NCBI RefSeq assembly: GCF_003149105.1
Contig: NZ_QGDS01000004.1
Location: 308,707-372,706 of the forward strand
DNA length: 64,000 nt
Direction of reading: 5' to 3'
From: Faecalicatena contorta
GTDB lineage: Bacteria; Bacillota; Clostridia; Lachnospirales; Lachnospiraceae
In this document: piece after piece, positions 23,548 to 31,106 of the stretch
How the letters are laid out: each line of letters opens with the position of its first letter
Position numbering within the stretch: the first letter of the stretch is position 1
Position numbers and translations under genes: made by a program
Notes under the pieces: model-generated
The model's input: only the letters and a program-made list of their open reading frames with translations
Database searches by the model: none
What the model was told of the DNA's origin: nothing

Positions 23548-25122
23548 TTAATCCTCCACTGTTATTTCCATATTAATTTTCTTTTCAATGTCTACAAATG
23601 TATCTTCAAAATGGCGTCCTTCCTCCACATGGCAGACTTCCACTTCTACTTTCTTTCCTATCCTGTTTTCAATCAATGCTTCCAGCTCCTGCTTATGTTC
23701 AGCCCTTCCTACCATGTCCGCTTCCAAAGTTCCGGGCATAACAATCATCAGCCTGTTATCCCCGCCAAGACTCAGCCTTGCTTTCTTCAAAAATGTGCGG
23801 ATCATTCCAGGGGCTTCATCTGCAATGGGTCTGAAGTTCTTCACAACTTCCTGGACATCTTCGGGGATGGCATTTGGAAGTTCCGGTTTCAGAAGTTTCT
23901 TAGCTGCTGCACTGCCTCCGCCACCGTCTGCATATACAGTCTGCACTTGTACTGCTGCTGCCGGGATCCCCTGCTCCAGCTTTTCTTCCACCGCACGTAT
24001 ACGGTCCAGCAGTGTATCCTGCTCTACCTCCATTGCCGGTGTACAGAGCTTAATCAACGCAACCTCCAGCAGGACTCTCTTTTGCGCTGCATATTTAAGC
24101 TGCCCTGACAGTTCAGAAAAAATGCGGATATACCGAAGCAGCATGTCTGGCTCTATCATCTGAGCCTCTTCCTTTAACTGCAGCATATTCTCCGTAGACA
24201 CATCTAACACATCCTCTATATTATCAGATGTTTTCACCAGAAGCAAGTTCCTGAGATACCAGGTAAAGTCCGTTGAAAGCTGTGTCAGTTCCCTTCCCTG
24301 CATAATTAATTCTTCCACTGTATCCAGCACCTTTGGTATATCCCGTTTCATGATATTACGTAAAAGCTGGCTGAACACATCTGTGTCCACTGCTCCCAGC
24401 ACTTCCAGTACATGATCATAGGTCAGCTTCTGCCCAAGATAAAATGCGATGCACTGGTCCAAAAGGCTTAAAGCATCACGCATAGAGCCGTCCGCCGCCT
24501 TCGCTACATACCGGATTGCCTTATCTTCCACCTCTACCTGCTCCGCGGTCATAAGCTCCTTCATCCGTTCTGTAATGGTATCAATGCTGATTCTCTTAAA
24601 ATCATAACGCTGGCACCGGGACAGAATGGTAATCGGTATCTTATGCACCTCAGTCGTTGCAAGGATAAAAATCACATATTCCGGCGGCTCCTCCAATGTT
24701 TTTAAGAGCGCATTAAAAGCACCTATGGAAAGCATATGCACCTCATCTATAATATAGACCTTATAACGTCCTTCTGTGGGCCGATAGGTTACCTCTTCCC
24801 TTATTTCACGGATATTGTCCACACCATTGTTAGATGCAGCATCAATTTCAATCACGTTCATGGACGTCCCTGCCGCAATGGTTTGACACATTGCACACTC
24901 ACCGCAGGGACTGCCGTCTGCCGGTTGTTCGCAGTTCACTGCCTTGGCAAATATCTTTGCCACAGTGGTTTTTCCGGTCCCCCGGGTTCCGCAGAACAGA
25001 TAGGCATGTCCAATACGGTTTGCCTTAATCTGGTTCTGTAAAGTTGTAATGATATGGTCCTGCCCTTTCACATCCTCAAATGAGATAGGGCGGAACTTTC
25101 TGTAAAGTGCCGTATACGACAT
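23548..25122 (-). CDS. dnaX: DNA polymerase III subunits gamma/tau
   Basis: Clamp-loader ATPase of the replicative polymerase, 524 residues. Walker A is GTRGTGKTTVAKIFAK, the zinc module is CEQPADGSPCGECAMC, Walker B/DExx is YIIDEVHML and the sensor region is ILATTEVHKIPITILSRCQRYDFKR. The C-terminal 150 residues are the variable tau-type tail. No slippery A-run with a stem that would give a separate gamma form was noticed. First gene of dnaX-ybaB-recR. The short gap to the phosphofructokinase gene upstream holds a palindrome at 25155-25182 that may end that transcript. Confidence 0.97.
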   Translation of the reverse strand: MSYTALYRKFRPISFEDVKGQDHIITTLQNQIKANRIGHAYLFCGTRGTGKTTVAKIFAKAVNCEQPADGSPCGECAMCQTIAAGTSMNVIEIDAASNNGVDNIREIREEVTYRPTEGRYKVYIIDEVHMLSIGAFNALLKTLEEPPEYVIFILATTEVHKIPITILSRCQRYDFKRISIDTITERMKELMTAEQVEVEDKAIRYVAKAADGSMRDALSLLDQCIAFYLGQKLTYDHVLEVLGAVDTDVFSQLLRNIMKRDIPKVLDTVEELIMQGRELTQLSTDFTWYLRNLLLVKTSDNIEDVLDVSTENMLQLKEEAQMIEPDMLLRYIRIFSELSGQLKYAAQKRVLLEVALIKLCTPAMEVEQDTLLDRIRAVEEKLEQGIPAAAVQVQTVYADGGGGSAAAKKLLKPELPNAIPEDVQEVVKNFRPIADEAPGMIRTFLKKARLSLGGDNRLMIVMPGTLEADMVGRAEHKQELEALIENRIGKKVEVEVCHVEEGRHFEDTFVDIEKKINMEITVED

Positions 25123-25154
25123 GAATTACACCTCTGATCTATTCTTCTTTTAAA

Positions 25155-25182
25155 GTATCTGTTCAGAACCATGAACAGTTAC
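25155..25182. repeat. Dispersed palindrome, copy 1 (downstream of pfk)
   Basis: GTATCTGTTCA (25155-25165) and TGAACAGTTAC (25172-25182) flank a 6-base loop. The inner 20 bases equal, on the minus strand, CTGTTCATGGTTCTGAACAG, the same 20-mer as copy 2 at 53184-53211. It sits 3 bases after the pfk stop and may act as a terminator. Confidence 0.6.
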
Positions 25183-25185
25183 CTT

Positions 25186-26265
25186 TTAAATTTCATCCCC
25201 AAAGCTTATTCCGATTCTCTTTGCTTCTTGAATCAGACTGCAGTTCGGGTCCACTGTTTTCAGCCTGCCTGCTACATTCTGAAGCGGAACCTTTTGTGTC
25301 TCTCCGTTCTTTATACCAATCATGTAGCCATATTCTTTCTTCAAAATCAGCTCCGCCGCAGCTGCTCCTACTCTTGTAGCAATAACACGGTCATATGCAC
25401 AAGGAGAACCTCCCCGCTGTGTATGTCCCGGAACAGTAATACGTACTTCCTTATCCGTCTTCTGCTGAATCTGCTCTGCCAGCTCATAGGCGATAGAAGG
25501 ATATTTCCGTTTCGCCAGCTTGTCTTTATATTCTTTCTTTTTCAGCTGCGCATCTGTCTTCGAAACAGCCCCTTCCGCCACTGCCAATATAGTAAACGAT
25601 TTGTTAGATCCGCTGCGCTTTTGAATCACGTCTGCAATCACATCAATATCGTAAGGAATCTCCGGAAGCAAAATGATGTCTGCCCCTCCGGCCACTCCCG
25701 CATGGAGGGTCACATGACCTACCTTATGTCCCATAACTTCTATAATAAATACACGGCTGTGTGAAGTAGCTGTTGTATGAATTCTGTCAATAGTATCTGT
25801 GGCAATATCCACCGCACTCTGGAATCCAAATGTCATCTCGGTTCCCCACAGGTCATTGTCTATTGTTTTCGGAAGGGTAATTACGTTCAGTCCCTCTTCT
25901 CTTAATAAATTTGCCGTCTTATGCGTACCATTCCCCCCTAAAACAACCAAACAGTCCAGGTTCAGCTTATGGTATGTATGCTTCATAGCTGATACCTTGT
26001 CTAATCCATTTGCATCCGGAACACCCATCAACTTAAATGGCTGCCTGGAGGTTCCCAAAATCGTTCCGCCTCTTGTCAGAATCCCCGAAAAGTTTTTAGC
26101 GGTCAGCATATCAAAATTAGCATAAATTAACCCTTTATATCCATCTCTGAAACCATATATCTCCACATCATCCCGTTTTGAGCACACACCCTTTACCACA
26201 CCCCGCATCGCTGCATTCAGTGCCTGGCAGTCTCCACCACTGGTCAACATCCCAATTCTCAACAT
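25186..26265 (-). CDS. 6-phosphofructokinase (Pfk-A family, mixed ATP/PPi residues)
   Basis: Glycolytic enzyme phosphorylating fructose 6-phosphate at C1, 359 residues from ATG 26265 (AAGGAGG 8 bases upstream). N-terminal IGMLTSGGDCQALNAAMRG and the effector/phosphate loop RGGTILGTSRQ are clear. Donor-specificity residues are mixed: the ATP-PFK motif GGDGS reads GGNGT (Gly at the 104-equivalent, as in ATP enzymes), while the 124-equivalent is Lys in PKTIDND, as in pyrophosphate enzymes. From memory this combination marks a third PFK group. The donor therefore cannot be stated with certainty. It is longer than E. coli PfkA by about 40 residues. A single gene between ThiF-type and dnaX genes. 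Confidence 0.9.
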   Translation of the reverse strand: MLRIGMLTSGGDCQALNAAMRGVVKGVCSKRDDVEIYGFRDGYKGLIYANFDMLTAKNFSGILTRGGTILGTSRQPFKLMGVPDANGLDKVSAMKHTYHKLNLDCLVVLGGNGTHKTANLLREEGLNVITLPKTIDNDLWGTEMTFGFQSAVDIATDTIDRIHTTATSHSRVFIIEVMGHKVGHVTLHAGVAGGADIILLPEIPYDIDVIADVIQKRSGSNKSFTILAVAEGAVSKTDAQLKKKEYKDKLAKRKYPSIAYELAEQIQQKTDKEVRITVPGHTQRGGSPCAYDRVIATRVGAAAAELILKKEYGYMIGIKNGETQKVPLQNVAGRLKTVDPNCSLIQEAKRIGISFGDEI

Positions 26266-26416
26266 ACTTGAATCCTCCTTTTCCAAAGTCCTGTAAGGCG
26301 AAGCTTTTCTTATTTTTATAATTATACCCCATTTCAAACAGCGTAACAAGAAGGAATCATTTTACGGAAGACAAAATAATTAACATCTTGTTGATACAGA
26401 AACGTATATAACAAAT

Positions 26417-26452
26417 AACAGCTGCCGCAAATTTTGCGAAAGCTGTTGCCAG
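26417..26452 (-). terminator. Hairpin upstream of pfk, downstream of ThiF-type gene
   Basis: AACAGCT and AGCTGTT arms enclose CGCAAATTTTGCG, giving a stem of about 7 plus 5 bp. It lies about 40 bases after the stop of the E1-like gene at 26490. The sequence after it on the minus strand is ATTTGTTAT, a weak T-rich tail. Confidence 0.6.
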
Positions 26453-26489
26453 AACTCCATTATTAAGGAAGCTTCTTAATCTTCTTTCT

Positions 26490-27251
26490 TTACTCCTGCA
26501 TTTTCACCAAATCCTTTATTACCTCTCCTGCTATAATCAGCCCCACAACCGATGGTACAAAAGCATTGCTCCCCGGTACCTGGCGGCGCTGGGTACATTT
26601 CCGGGCGGTTCCCGGCGGGCAGATGCAATTTGTCCGGCAACTGTTTGCTGTATCATCAAGGGGTGTAATCGGCATTTCTTTGGAATAAACGACTTTCAAT
26701 TTTTTGATTCCCCGCTTCTTAAGTTCACGTCTCATAACCTTTGCCAGCGGGCAAACGGAAGTTTTGTAAATGTCCGCCACTTGAAATGCGGTAGGATCCA
26801 CTTTATTCCCGGCCCCCATGGAACTGATAATGGGTGTACCTGCAATACCTGCATTTTCCACAAGTGCCAGCTTCCCGGTGACAGTATCGATAGCGTCCAC
26901 AACATAGTCATATTCTGCAAAATCAAACTGTCCTGCAGTATCAGGAACGTAAAATGTCTTATAGGTGCGCACGGTCACATCCGGGTTAATCTCAGCAATC
27001 CGTTCAGCGGCAACATCAACCTTATATTTGCCTACTGTTTTTCGCGTAGCATAAAGCTGACGGTTGATATTCGTCAGACAAACTTTGTCATCGTCAATCA
27101 AATCTACTGCTCCCACACCGCTTCTCACCAGTGCTTCCACAGTATAACCGCCCACTCCCCCTATACCAAATACAGCTACCCTTGCAGCCGCAAGCTTTTC
27201 CATGGCATCCTTGCCAAAAATTAATTCTGTTCTTGAAAATTGATTCAGCAT
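26490..27251 (-). CDS. tcdA: ThiF/MoeB/TcdA-type E1-like enzyme (tRNA t6A dehydratase family)
   Basis: Adenylating enzyme of the E1/ThiF superfamily, 253 residues, best matching TcdA/CsdL, which cyclises N6-threonylcarbamoyladenosine (t6A) in tRNAs. The nucleotide fold starts with VAVFGIGGVGGYTVEALVRSGVG, and the ATP-contact INRQLYATRKTVGKYKV and DAIDTVTGKLAL follow. The C-terminal Cys cluster NSCRTNCICPP, and GSNAFVPSVVGLIIAGEV fit the family. Its GAGGAG ribosome site is formed by the last codons of the upstream TGA-containing frame and its ATG is 2 bases after that frame's stop, so the two are tightly coupled. Confidence 0.87.
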   Translation of the reverse strand: MLNQFSRTELIFGKDAMEKLAAARVAVFGIGGVGGYTVEALVRSGVGAVDLIDDDKVCLTNINRQLYATRKTVGKYKVDVAAERIAEINPDVTVRTYKTFYVPDTAGQFDFAEYDYVVDAIDTVTGKLALVENAGIAGTPIISSMGAGNKVDPTAFQVADIYKTSVCPLAKVMRRELKKRGIKKLKVVYSKEMPITPLDDTANSCRTNCICPPGTARKCTQRRQVPGSNAFVPSVVGLIIAGEVIKDLVKMQE

Positions 27252-27253
27252 AT

Positions 27254-27472
27254 CTATAACTCCTCAACATAGAACTGTACGCCGTCTTCCGAAAAAACTG
27301 CACGTAAATTCTTTTTCTTAAGATACTCTATAATATATTCGCGCAGTTCATCGTTCTCTTGATCCAGAGAAAAATATTGGCTGCCTCATGTATCATGAAA
27401 ATGAACCGCTGCCTGAAAGTATTTTCTTACTTCTGCTCTTAGTTCTATTACTTCGTCTAATGTAATAACCAC
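27254..27472 (-). CDS. Candidate selenoprotein, 72 residues with in-frame TGA at codon 29
   Basis: A frame of 73 codons including stop runs from GTG 27472 (GGAG 9 bases upstream, in-frame TAG just before) to TAG 27254, interrupted once by TGA at 27386-27388. The product reads VVITLDEVIELRAEVRKYF..., then HFHDT-[TGA]-GSQYFSLD, then a helical part and AVFSEDGVQFYVEEL. Both halves have normal coding character. I recall small clostridial proteins with a DxCG motif at this spot, so the TGA would replace the conserved Cys; I could not check this. A bSECIS-like stem-loop begins right after the TGA (27343-27388). The gene end overlaps the ribosome site of the downstream E1-like gene. The alternative is a pseudogene with a single nonsense change. 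The window carries no sel genes, so decoding capacity is unproven. No function is known. Confidence 0.6.
27343..27388 (-). promoter_or_regulatory. bSECIS-like stem-loop following in-frame TGA
   Basis: Counting from the base after TGA: GCAG (2-5) pairs with CTGC (40-43); TTCTCT (15-20) pairs perfectly with AGAGAA (27-32); the apical loop is GGATCA (21-26). A loop beginning with G about 20 bases after the UGA fits the published bacterial SECIS rules as I remember them (G in the first loop positions, loop 16-37 bases downstream). Confidence 0.6.
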
Positions 27473-27516
27473 TCCAGTTGTCTCCTATACCTGAAATTGC
27501 TTCTATAGAAAATAAA

Positions 27517-27595
27517 GAGTTTGTTTCGCAAACTCCTGCGTCTGGGTTGGTCGCATAGCAACAGCTTCTACTTACGCCGCAGTGCGATTCCCCAA
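27517..27595. repeat. Dispersed structured repeat, copy 2
   Basis: Hairpin GAGTTTG-TTTCG-CAAACTC (27517-27535), then 38 bases, then ACGCCGCAGTGCGAT (27574-27588) and TCCCC. The layout equals copy 1 (10552-10640), with a 5' stem of different sequence but intact pairing. Confidence 0.65.
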
Positions 27596-27599
27596 AAGG

Positions 27600-27668
27600 T
27601 ATTTATGTAATAGGAAACGCAGTTTCTTATTACATAAATATAGAAACCTTAGTTTCTTATTATATAAA
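27600..27668. terminator. Tandem hairpins at 3' end of C39-like gene
   Basis: TATTTATGTAATAGGAAAC (27600-27618) and GTTTCTTATTACATAAATA (27622-27640) pair at 18 of 19 positions around a 3-base loop. A near copy of the right arm, GTTTCTTATTATATAAA (27652-27668), follows and overlaps the last codons of the C39-like gene. Likely the gene's terminator, or a small duplicated element. Confidence 0.55.
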
Positions 27669-28280
27669 ATATTCAATCGTTTTATCCGCAGTCAGCTTAG
27701 TATGCTCATTGAACATCAGAACTGCCTCACGTCCCTCTATATCTCCAAGGGCATATAGTTCCTGTGACTCCTTGTTGAAATAGGAAAAAGGGACAACGCG
27801 GTTATAAGAAAGAGGATGCTCCTGAGTTACCAGGACATCAGTTTCAGAAAATGGATCCGTTTCGTAATAGGGATCAAACATTAATATACTGCCATCTTGT
27901 TCCCCGGTTAAAAGAACATAATGTGCTACGTCATAAAACAATCTTACTACCACCACGCCGCCTCTACGCAGTGCATCGTTAACCATACTTTCTTCCCCGA
28001 TAAACACATTTTTACCAGACAGGTAGCTGCTCGAAATAGGCAGATGCCCCGCCGTCCCAAAGCCTTGAAGCCAGTTGCTCAGAAACATCATGGCAGTACA
28101 GGAAGTACCGCTTTTTCCCAATACACCTTCCGAACCGTAACAATCGAGACAGTACAGCATAATATTACGAATCAATTCGGGCGGAATTGTCTCCCGCTCA
28201 AAAAGATAGCTGACCGCGTTCAGCATGGAAGTCGGACCACAATCATATTCAGATAACTGGTAATGCAATGGATTTTTCAT
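27660..28280 (-). CDS. C39-like cysteine peptidase domain protein
   Basis: Stand-alone papain-like domain of the C39 peptidase superfamily, 206 residues. The catalytic layout is visible: Gln8 as oxyanion residue and Cys14 in YQLSEYDCGPTSMLNA, then His in YDVAHYVLLTG and Asp in ILMFDPYYE. There is no membrane or ABC part, unlike bacteriocin exporters, and no signal peptide, so it is likely a cytoplasmic protein; members of this type are often called C39-family hypothetical proteins. Substrate unknown. Its upstream flank was hit by the nested IS insertions about 85 bases before the start. Confidence 0.75.
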   Translation of the reverse strand: MKNPLHYQLSEYDCGPTSMLNAVSYLFERETIPPELIRNIMLYCLDCYGSEGVLGKSGTSCTAMMFLSNWLQGFGTAGHLPISSSYLSGKNVFIGEESMVNDALRRGGVVVVRLFYDVAHYVLLTGEQDGSILMFDPYYETDPFSETDVLVTQEHPLSYNRVVPFSYFNKESQELYALGDIEGREAVLMFNEHTKLTADKTIEYFI

Positions 28281-28364
28281 GACAACTTACTCCTTTAGAT
28301 ATCAGCCCGGCAGGCATCTGATGTTATTCCGAAGGATTATAGCATAATATGTAGAAATTTTCAA

Positions 28365-28381
28365 TTACAATGAAATTTAAC
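28365..28381 (+). repeat. Left target-site duplication of IS 1
   Basis: TTACAATGAAATTTAAC, identical to 29972-29988; 17 bases, or up to 19 counting flanking ambiguity. Confidence 0.8.
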
Positions 28382-29971
28382 TGTTATTAACTTGTGATAA
28401 TGTCACCTTAGGATTCTCTTGAGATAATGTCACTTTCTGATAAACTATAAAACATGAAAGAAGGAAAAATTACATTGTCTCAAAAACAACTAAAAACTTT
28501 TAGGGTTATTAACAGCTTCATCGACAAATCCATTACTAGACAACAAGCTGCTGAGCTACTTTCGCTTTCTCCTCGCCAGATTACTCGCTTAAAGAAAGGA
28601 CTCTTAGAATCTGGTGCTGAATCTTTGATTCATAAAAACACTGGCAGAAAGCCCGCTCACGCTGTTACTGATAAGACGAAGGAAGCCGTCCTCGCAATTC
28701 ATTCCTTACCCGAATTCTCACAAGTCAACTTCCTCCACTTTAAAGAAATACTCTTAGAAGACTACGAGATTGCCCTCTCGTATTCCTCTCTTTCTAGTAT
28801 ACTAAAAAGTAATGGAATTGAAAGCCCTAAAAAGAAAAAAATTCGTCATCGTACTCATCGACGCAAACGAAAAGAGCATCCCGGACAGCTTATACAGATT
28901 GATGCCACTCCTTATGAATGGTTTACTGAGAATAAGAAATACACCTTACATGGTGCCATAGATGACGCCACAGGTAATATTGTTGGACTTTACATGACCC
29001 AGAACGAATGCCTTTTTGGCTATCTTGAAATGATGCGTCAATGCTGCTTAGACTTTGGTGTCCCACAGTCCGTTTACTCCGACAGACACACCATCTTTCG
29101 TTCTCCGAAGACAGGAAAACTTACTGTTGAAGAACTAATCGATGGTAAAACCGTAAATCTCACTCAGTTTGGTCGCTCCATGCACGAATTGGGGGTGGAT
29201 ATGATTTTTGCAAAAACACCCCAAGTAAAAGGCCGTATAGAACGTCTATGGGTAACCCTGCAAAGTCGACTCCCTGTAGAATTCGCAAAACATAATATCA
29301 AAACCCTTGAAGAAGCCAACGCTTTTCTTGCAGACTATCGCTTTTCCTATAACCGCAAGTTTTCTGTGGAACCGGAGGGTAATACTCTCTTTGTACCACT
29401 GAAAGAAAGCTGTGATATCGATGAAATCTTGTGTGTAAGACACCAGCGCAAGACAGATCATGCAGGAACCTTCGCTTTTAAAAATCGATGCTTTCAGGTT
29501 CTGGACCAAGGTTTTCCCATCATTTCAGCAAGACGTGAAATCACGGTGCTAATCAACCCAAGGTTTGGAATACGTGTTACTTATAAAGGAAAAGCCTACG
29601 CAGTCATACGGTATTTAAAGCCACAGAATAAAACCACCAACACAAATGTACCAAAGAAAGCAATAAAAACGGTTATGCCTCATCTTCACCACAGCACTGA
29701 TGAGTGGAAAAAGATTTGGTGGCAAGAAGACTATAATCTATCATTAAAGTTTCTGTTTGAGCTGTTCTTCGAGAAACAGCAGTCTTCGGCTTCTTAATTG
29801 GCTTGACTACGAAAGAATTATCAATTGCTACTGTGTCAAGGACAGCTTTGCTGTTCATATCATCCTTGATACAGTTGCAATGATAATTAAAATTAGGCAT
29901 CCAATTAAAAAGTGACATTTTCACAAGTTAATGTTGCCTTAAAAAAGTGACATTTTCATAAGTTATTGACA
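28382..29971 (+). mobile_element. IS 1, ISNCY/IS1202-like insertion sequence (about 1590 bp)
   Basis: Ends are inverted repeats: TGTTATTAACTTGTGATAAT at the left and, read inward from the right, TGTCAATAACTTATGAAAAT; about 21 of 25 positions match up to ATGTCAC. Each end also carries a second internal copy of ATAATGTCACTTT or AAATGTCACTTTT. It is bounded by 17-bp target duplications. It encodes one transposase. IS1202-group elements are known for unusually long duplications. Confidence 0.8.
28454..29797 (+). CDS. ISNCY/IS1202-like DDE transposase
   Basis: Full-length transposase of 447 residues. The N-terminal 60 residues hold a helix-turn-helix (ITRQQAAELLSLSPRQITRLKKG), then a basic linker (KKKKIRHRTHRRKRKEH) and an rve/DDE core: Asp in LIQIDATPYEWF, Asp in VYSDRHTIF and Glu in KGRIERLWVTLQ. 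The C-terminal part (from 330) is a small beta-rich domain (GTFAFKNRCFQVL). No stop or frameshift is seen, so the element may still be active. It begins 72 bases inside the left end of the IS. Confidence 0.88.
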   Translation: MKEGKITLSQKQLKTFRVINSFIDKSITRQQAAELLSLSPRQITRLKKGLLESGAESLIHKNTGRKPAHAVTDKTKEAVLAIHSLPEFSQVNFLHFKEILLEDYEIALSYSSLSSILKSNGIESPKKKKIRHRTHRRKRKEHPGQLIQIDATPYEWFTENKKYTLHGAIDDATGNIVGLYMTQNECLFGYLEMMRQCCLDFGVPQSVYSDRHTIFRSPKTGKLTVEELIDGKTVNLTQFGRSMHELGVDMIFAKTPQVKGRIERLWVTLQSRLPVEFAKHNIKTLEEANAFLADYRFSYNRKFSVEPEGNTLFVPLKESCDIDEILCVRHQRKTDHAGTFAFKNRCFQVLDQGFPIISARREITVLINPRFGIRVTYKGKAYAVIRYLKPQNKTTNTNVPKKAIKTVMPHLHHSTDEWKKIWWQEDYNLSLKFLFELFFEKQQSSAS

Positions 29972-29988
29972 TTACAATGAAATTTAAC
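29972..29988 (+). repeat. Right target-site duplication of IS 1
   Basis: TTACAATGAAATTTAAC, identical to 28365-28381. It overlaps the left duplication of IS 2 (29976-30001), showing IS 1 inserted into the flank of IS 2. Confidence 0.8.
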
Positions 29989-30001
29989 TATTTTTTGAAT
30001 T
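29976..30001 (+). repeat. Left target-site duplication of IS 2
   Basis: 26 bases starting AATGAAATTTAACTATTTTT, matching 31072-31097 at 25 positions (last base T versus C). Confidence 0.7.
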
Positions 30002-30045
30002 TGTAGGATTACAATACATGTGTTACAAAACTAAATAATTAAAAA

Positions 30046-30115
30046 GCGAGAATACCTTTTTGTGTTATATTTAAGTCACCACAACAAAAACCAACGCAAA
30101 GGAGAGTATTCTCGC
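30046..30115 (+). promoter_or_regulatory. Inverted repeat masking transposase start in read-through RNA
   Basis: GCGAGAATAC (30046-30055) and GTATTCTCGC (30106-30115) are exact complements; the right arm sits between the GGAG ribosome site and ATG 30116. In transcripts entering from outside, pairing would hide the start, a known self-limiting device in insertion sequences. Confidence 0.55.
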
Positions 30116-31050
30116 ATGGCTAGTATAACACAGGATATGAGGTATCGTCTATCTCTCATTCAATACGCTGATAAGTATGGGGTTTCCAAAGCCGCCATCA
30201 GATATAAGACTAACAGACAGTACATCTACCGTTGGAAACGACGCTTTAATGGTTCCATGGAATCCCTTAGGGATCGTTCCAAAAGACCTCATCATCACCC
30301 CAACCAGCATACCGATGCCGAAATAAAACTTATCGCAGATATGCGTAGACGCAATCCAAATGCTGGGCTTGTTGTTTTTTGGATCAAGCTCATGCAGCGG
30401 GGATACTCCCGCTCCATCCCTGGACTCTACCGTTTCCTTAAGAAACAGGGGTTTCTGCCTGTAAAGCCTCAAAATCCCAAGTATATCCCTAAGCCTTACG
30501 AATCCATGAGTTACCCCGGACAGCGTATCCAAATCGATGTCAAATTTGTTCCTTGCGTCTGCCTGGTCAATGAAGCAAAAGGAAAACGTTTTTATCAATA
30601 TACCGCATCGATGAGTTTTCCAGGTGGCGTTTTGTGGAAGCCTTTGAAGAACACAGCTCTTATTCCTCCGCACAATTTCTGGAACATCTGATCCAGGCAT
30701 TTCCATTACCAATCGAGTGCGTGCAGACCGATAATGGACAGGAGTTTACGAAACGGTTTGCTTCTTATGGTGGCTCAGACAAACTCACGCTTTTTCAGGT
30801 AAAGCTACAACAGCATGGCATCCACCATAAGTTAATCCGTCCCTACACTCCCAGACATAATGGGAAGGTAGAGCGCAGTCACAGAAAGGATAATGAACGG
30901 TTTTATGCCACTCATCGGTTCTACTCATTGGAGGACTTTCGCAGACAGCTAAAACTCTATAACACAAGGGATTATAACCGCTTTCCCATGAGACCCCTTG
31001 GATGGAAATCTCCAGCAGAGGTATTAAAGGATTATTTACGCTCACTGTAA
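30116..31050 (+). pseudogene. IS481-like transposase, frameshifted
   Basis: Two frames make one transposase of about 311 residues. The first frame (from ATG 30116) holds the N-terminal helix-turn-helix (YADKYGVSKAAIRYKTNRQY) and the first DDE Asp (RIQIDVKFVPC). At about 30607 one A is missing: GCATCGATGAG should read GCAATCGATGAG, giving A-IDEFSRWRFVEAF in the second frame. That frame continues with the second Asp (VQTDNGQEF), the Glu (HNGKVERSHRKDNERF) and the end at 31050. The gene product is therefore split and probably inactive unless translational slippage restores it. Confidence 0.85.
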
Positions 31051-31071
31051 CATATGTTTGACAAACCAACA

Positions 31072-31097
31072 AATGAAATTTAACTATTTTTTGAATC
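31072..31097 (+). repeat. Right target-site duplication of IS 2
   Basis: 26 bases starting AATGAAATTTAACTATTTTT and ending GAATC; partner of 29976-30001. Confidence 0.7.
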
Positions 31098-31106
31098 TAA
31101 TTAAGA

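Larger units (their letters stand above)
30002..31071 (+). mobile_element. IS 2, IS481-like insertion sequence (about 1070 bp), defective
   Basis: Ends: TGTAGGATTACAATACATGT at the left, and read inward from the right TGTTGGTTTGTCAAACATAT; about 18 of 25 positions match. It is bounded by 25-26 bp duplications, long for this family. The transposase gene has a frameshift. Confidence 0.72.

Noticed and set aside
27254..27472. Two separate small genes either side of the TGA
   Set aside because: The downstream half has no ribosome site or start codon after the TGA and both halves share one frame, so one gene with a recoded or mutated codon is the simpler reading.
28382..31071. Prophage or integrative element
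   Set aside because: Only two insertion sequences are present; there is no integrase, structural or conjugation gene, and the flanks restore one clean target.
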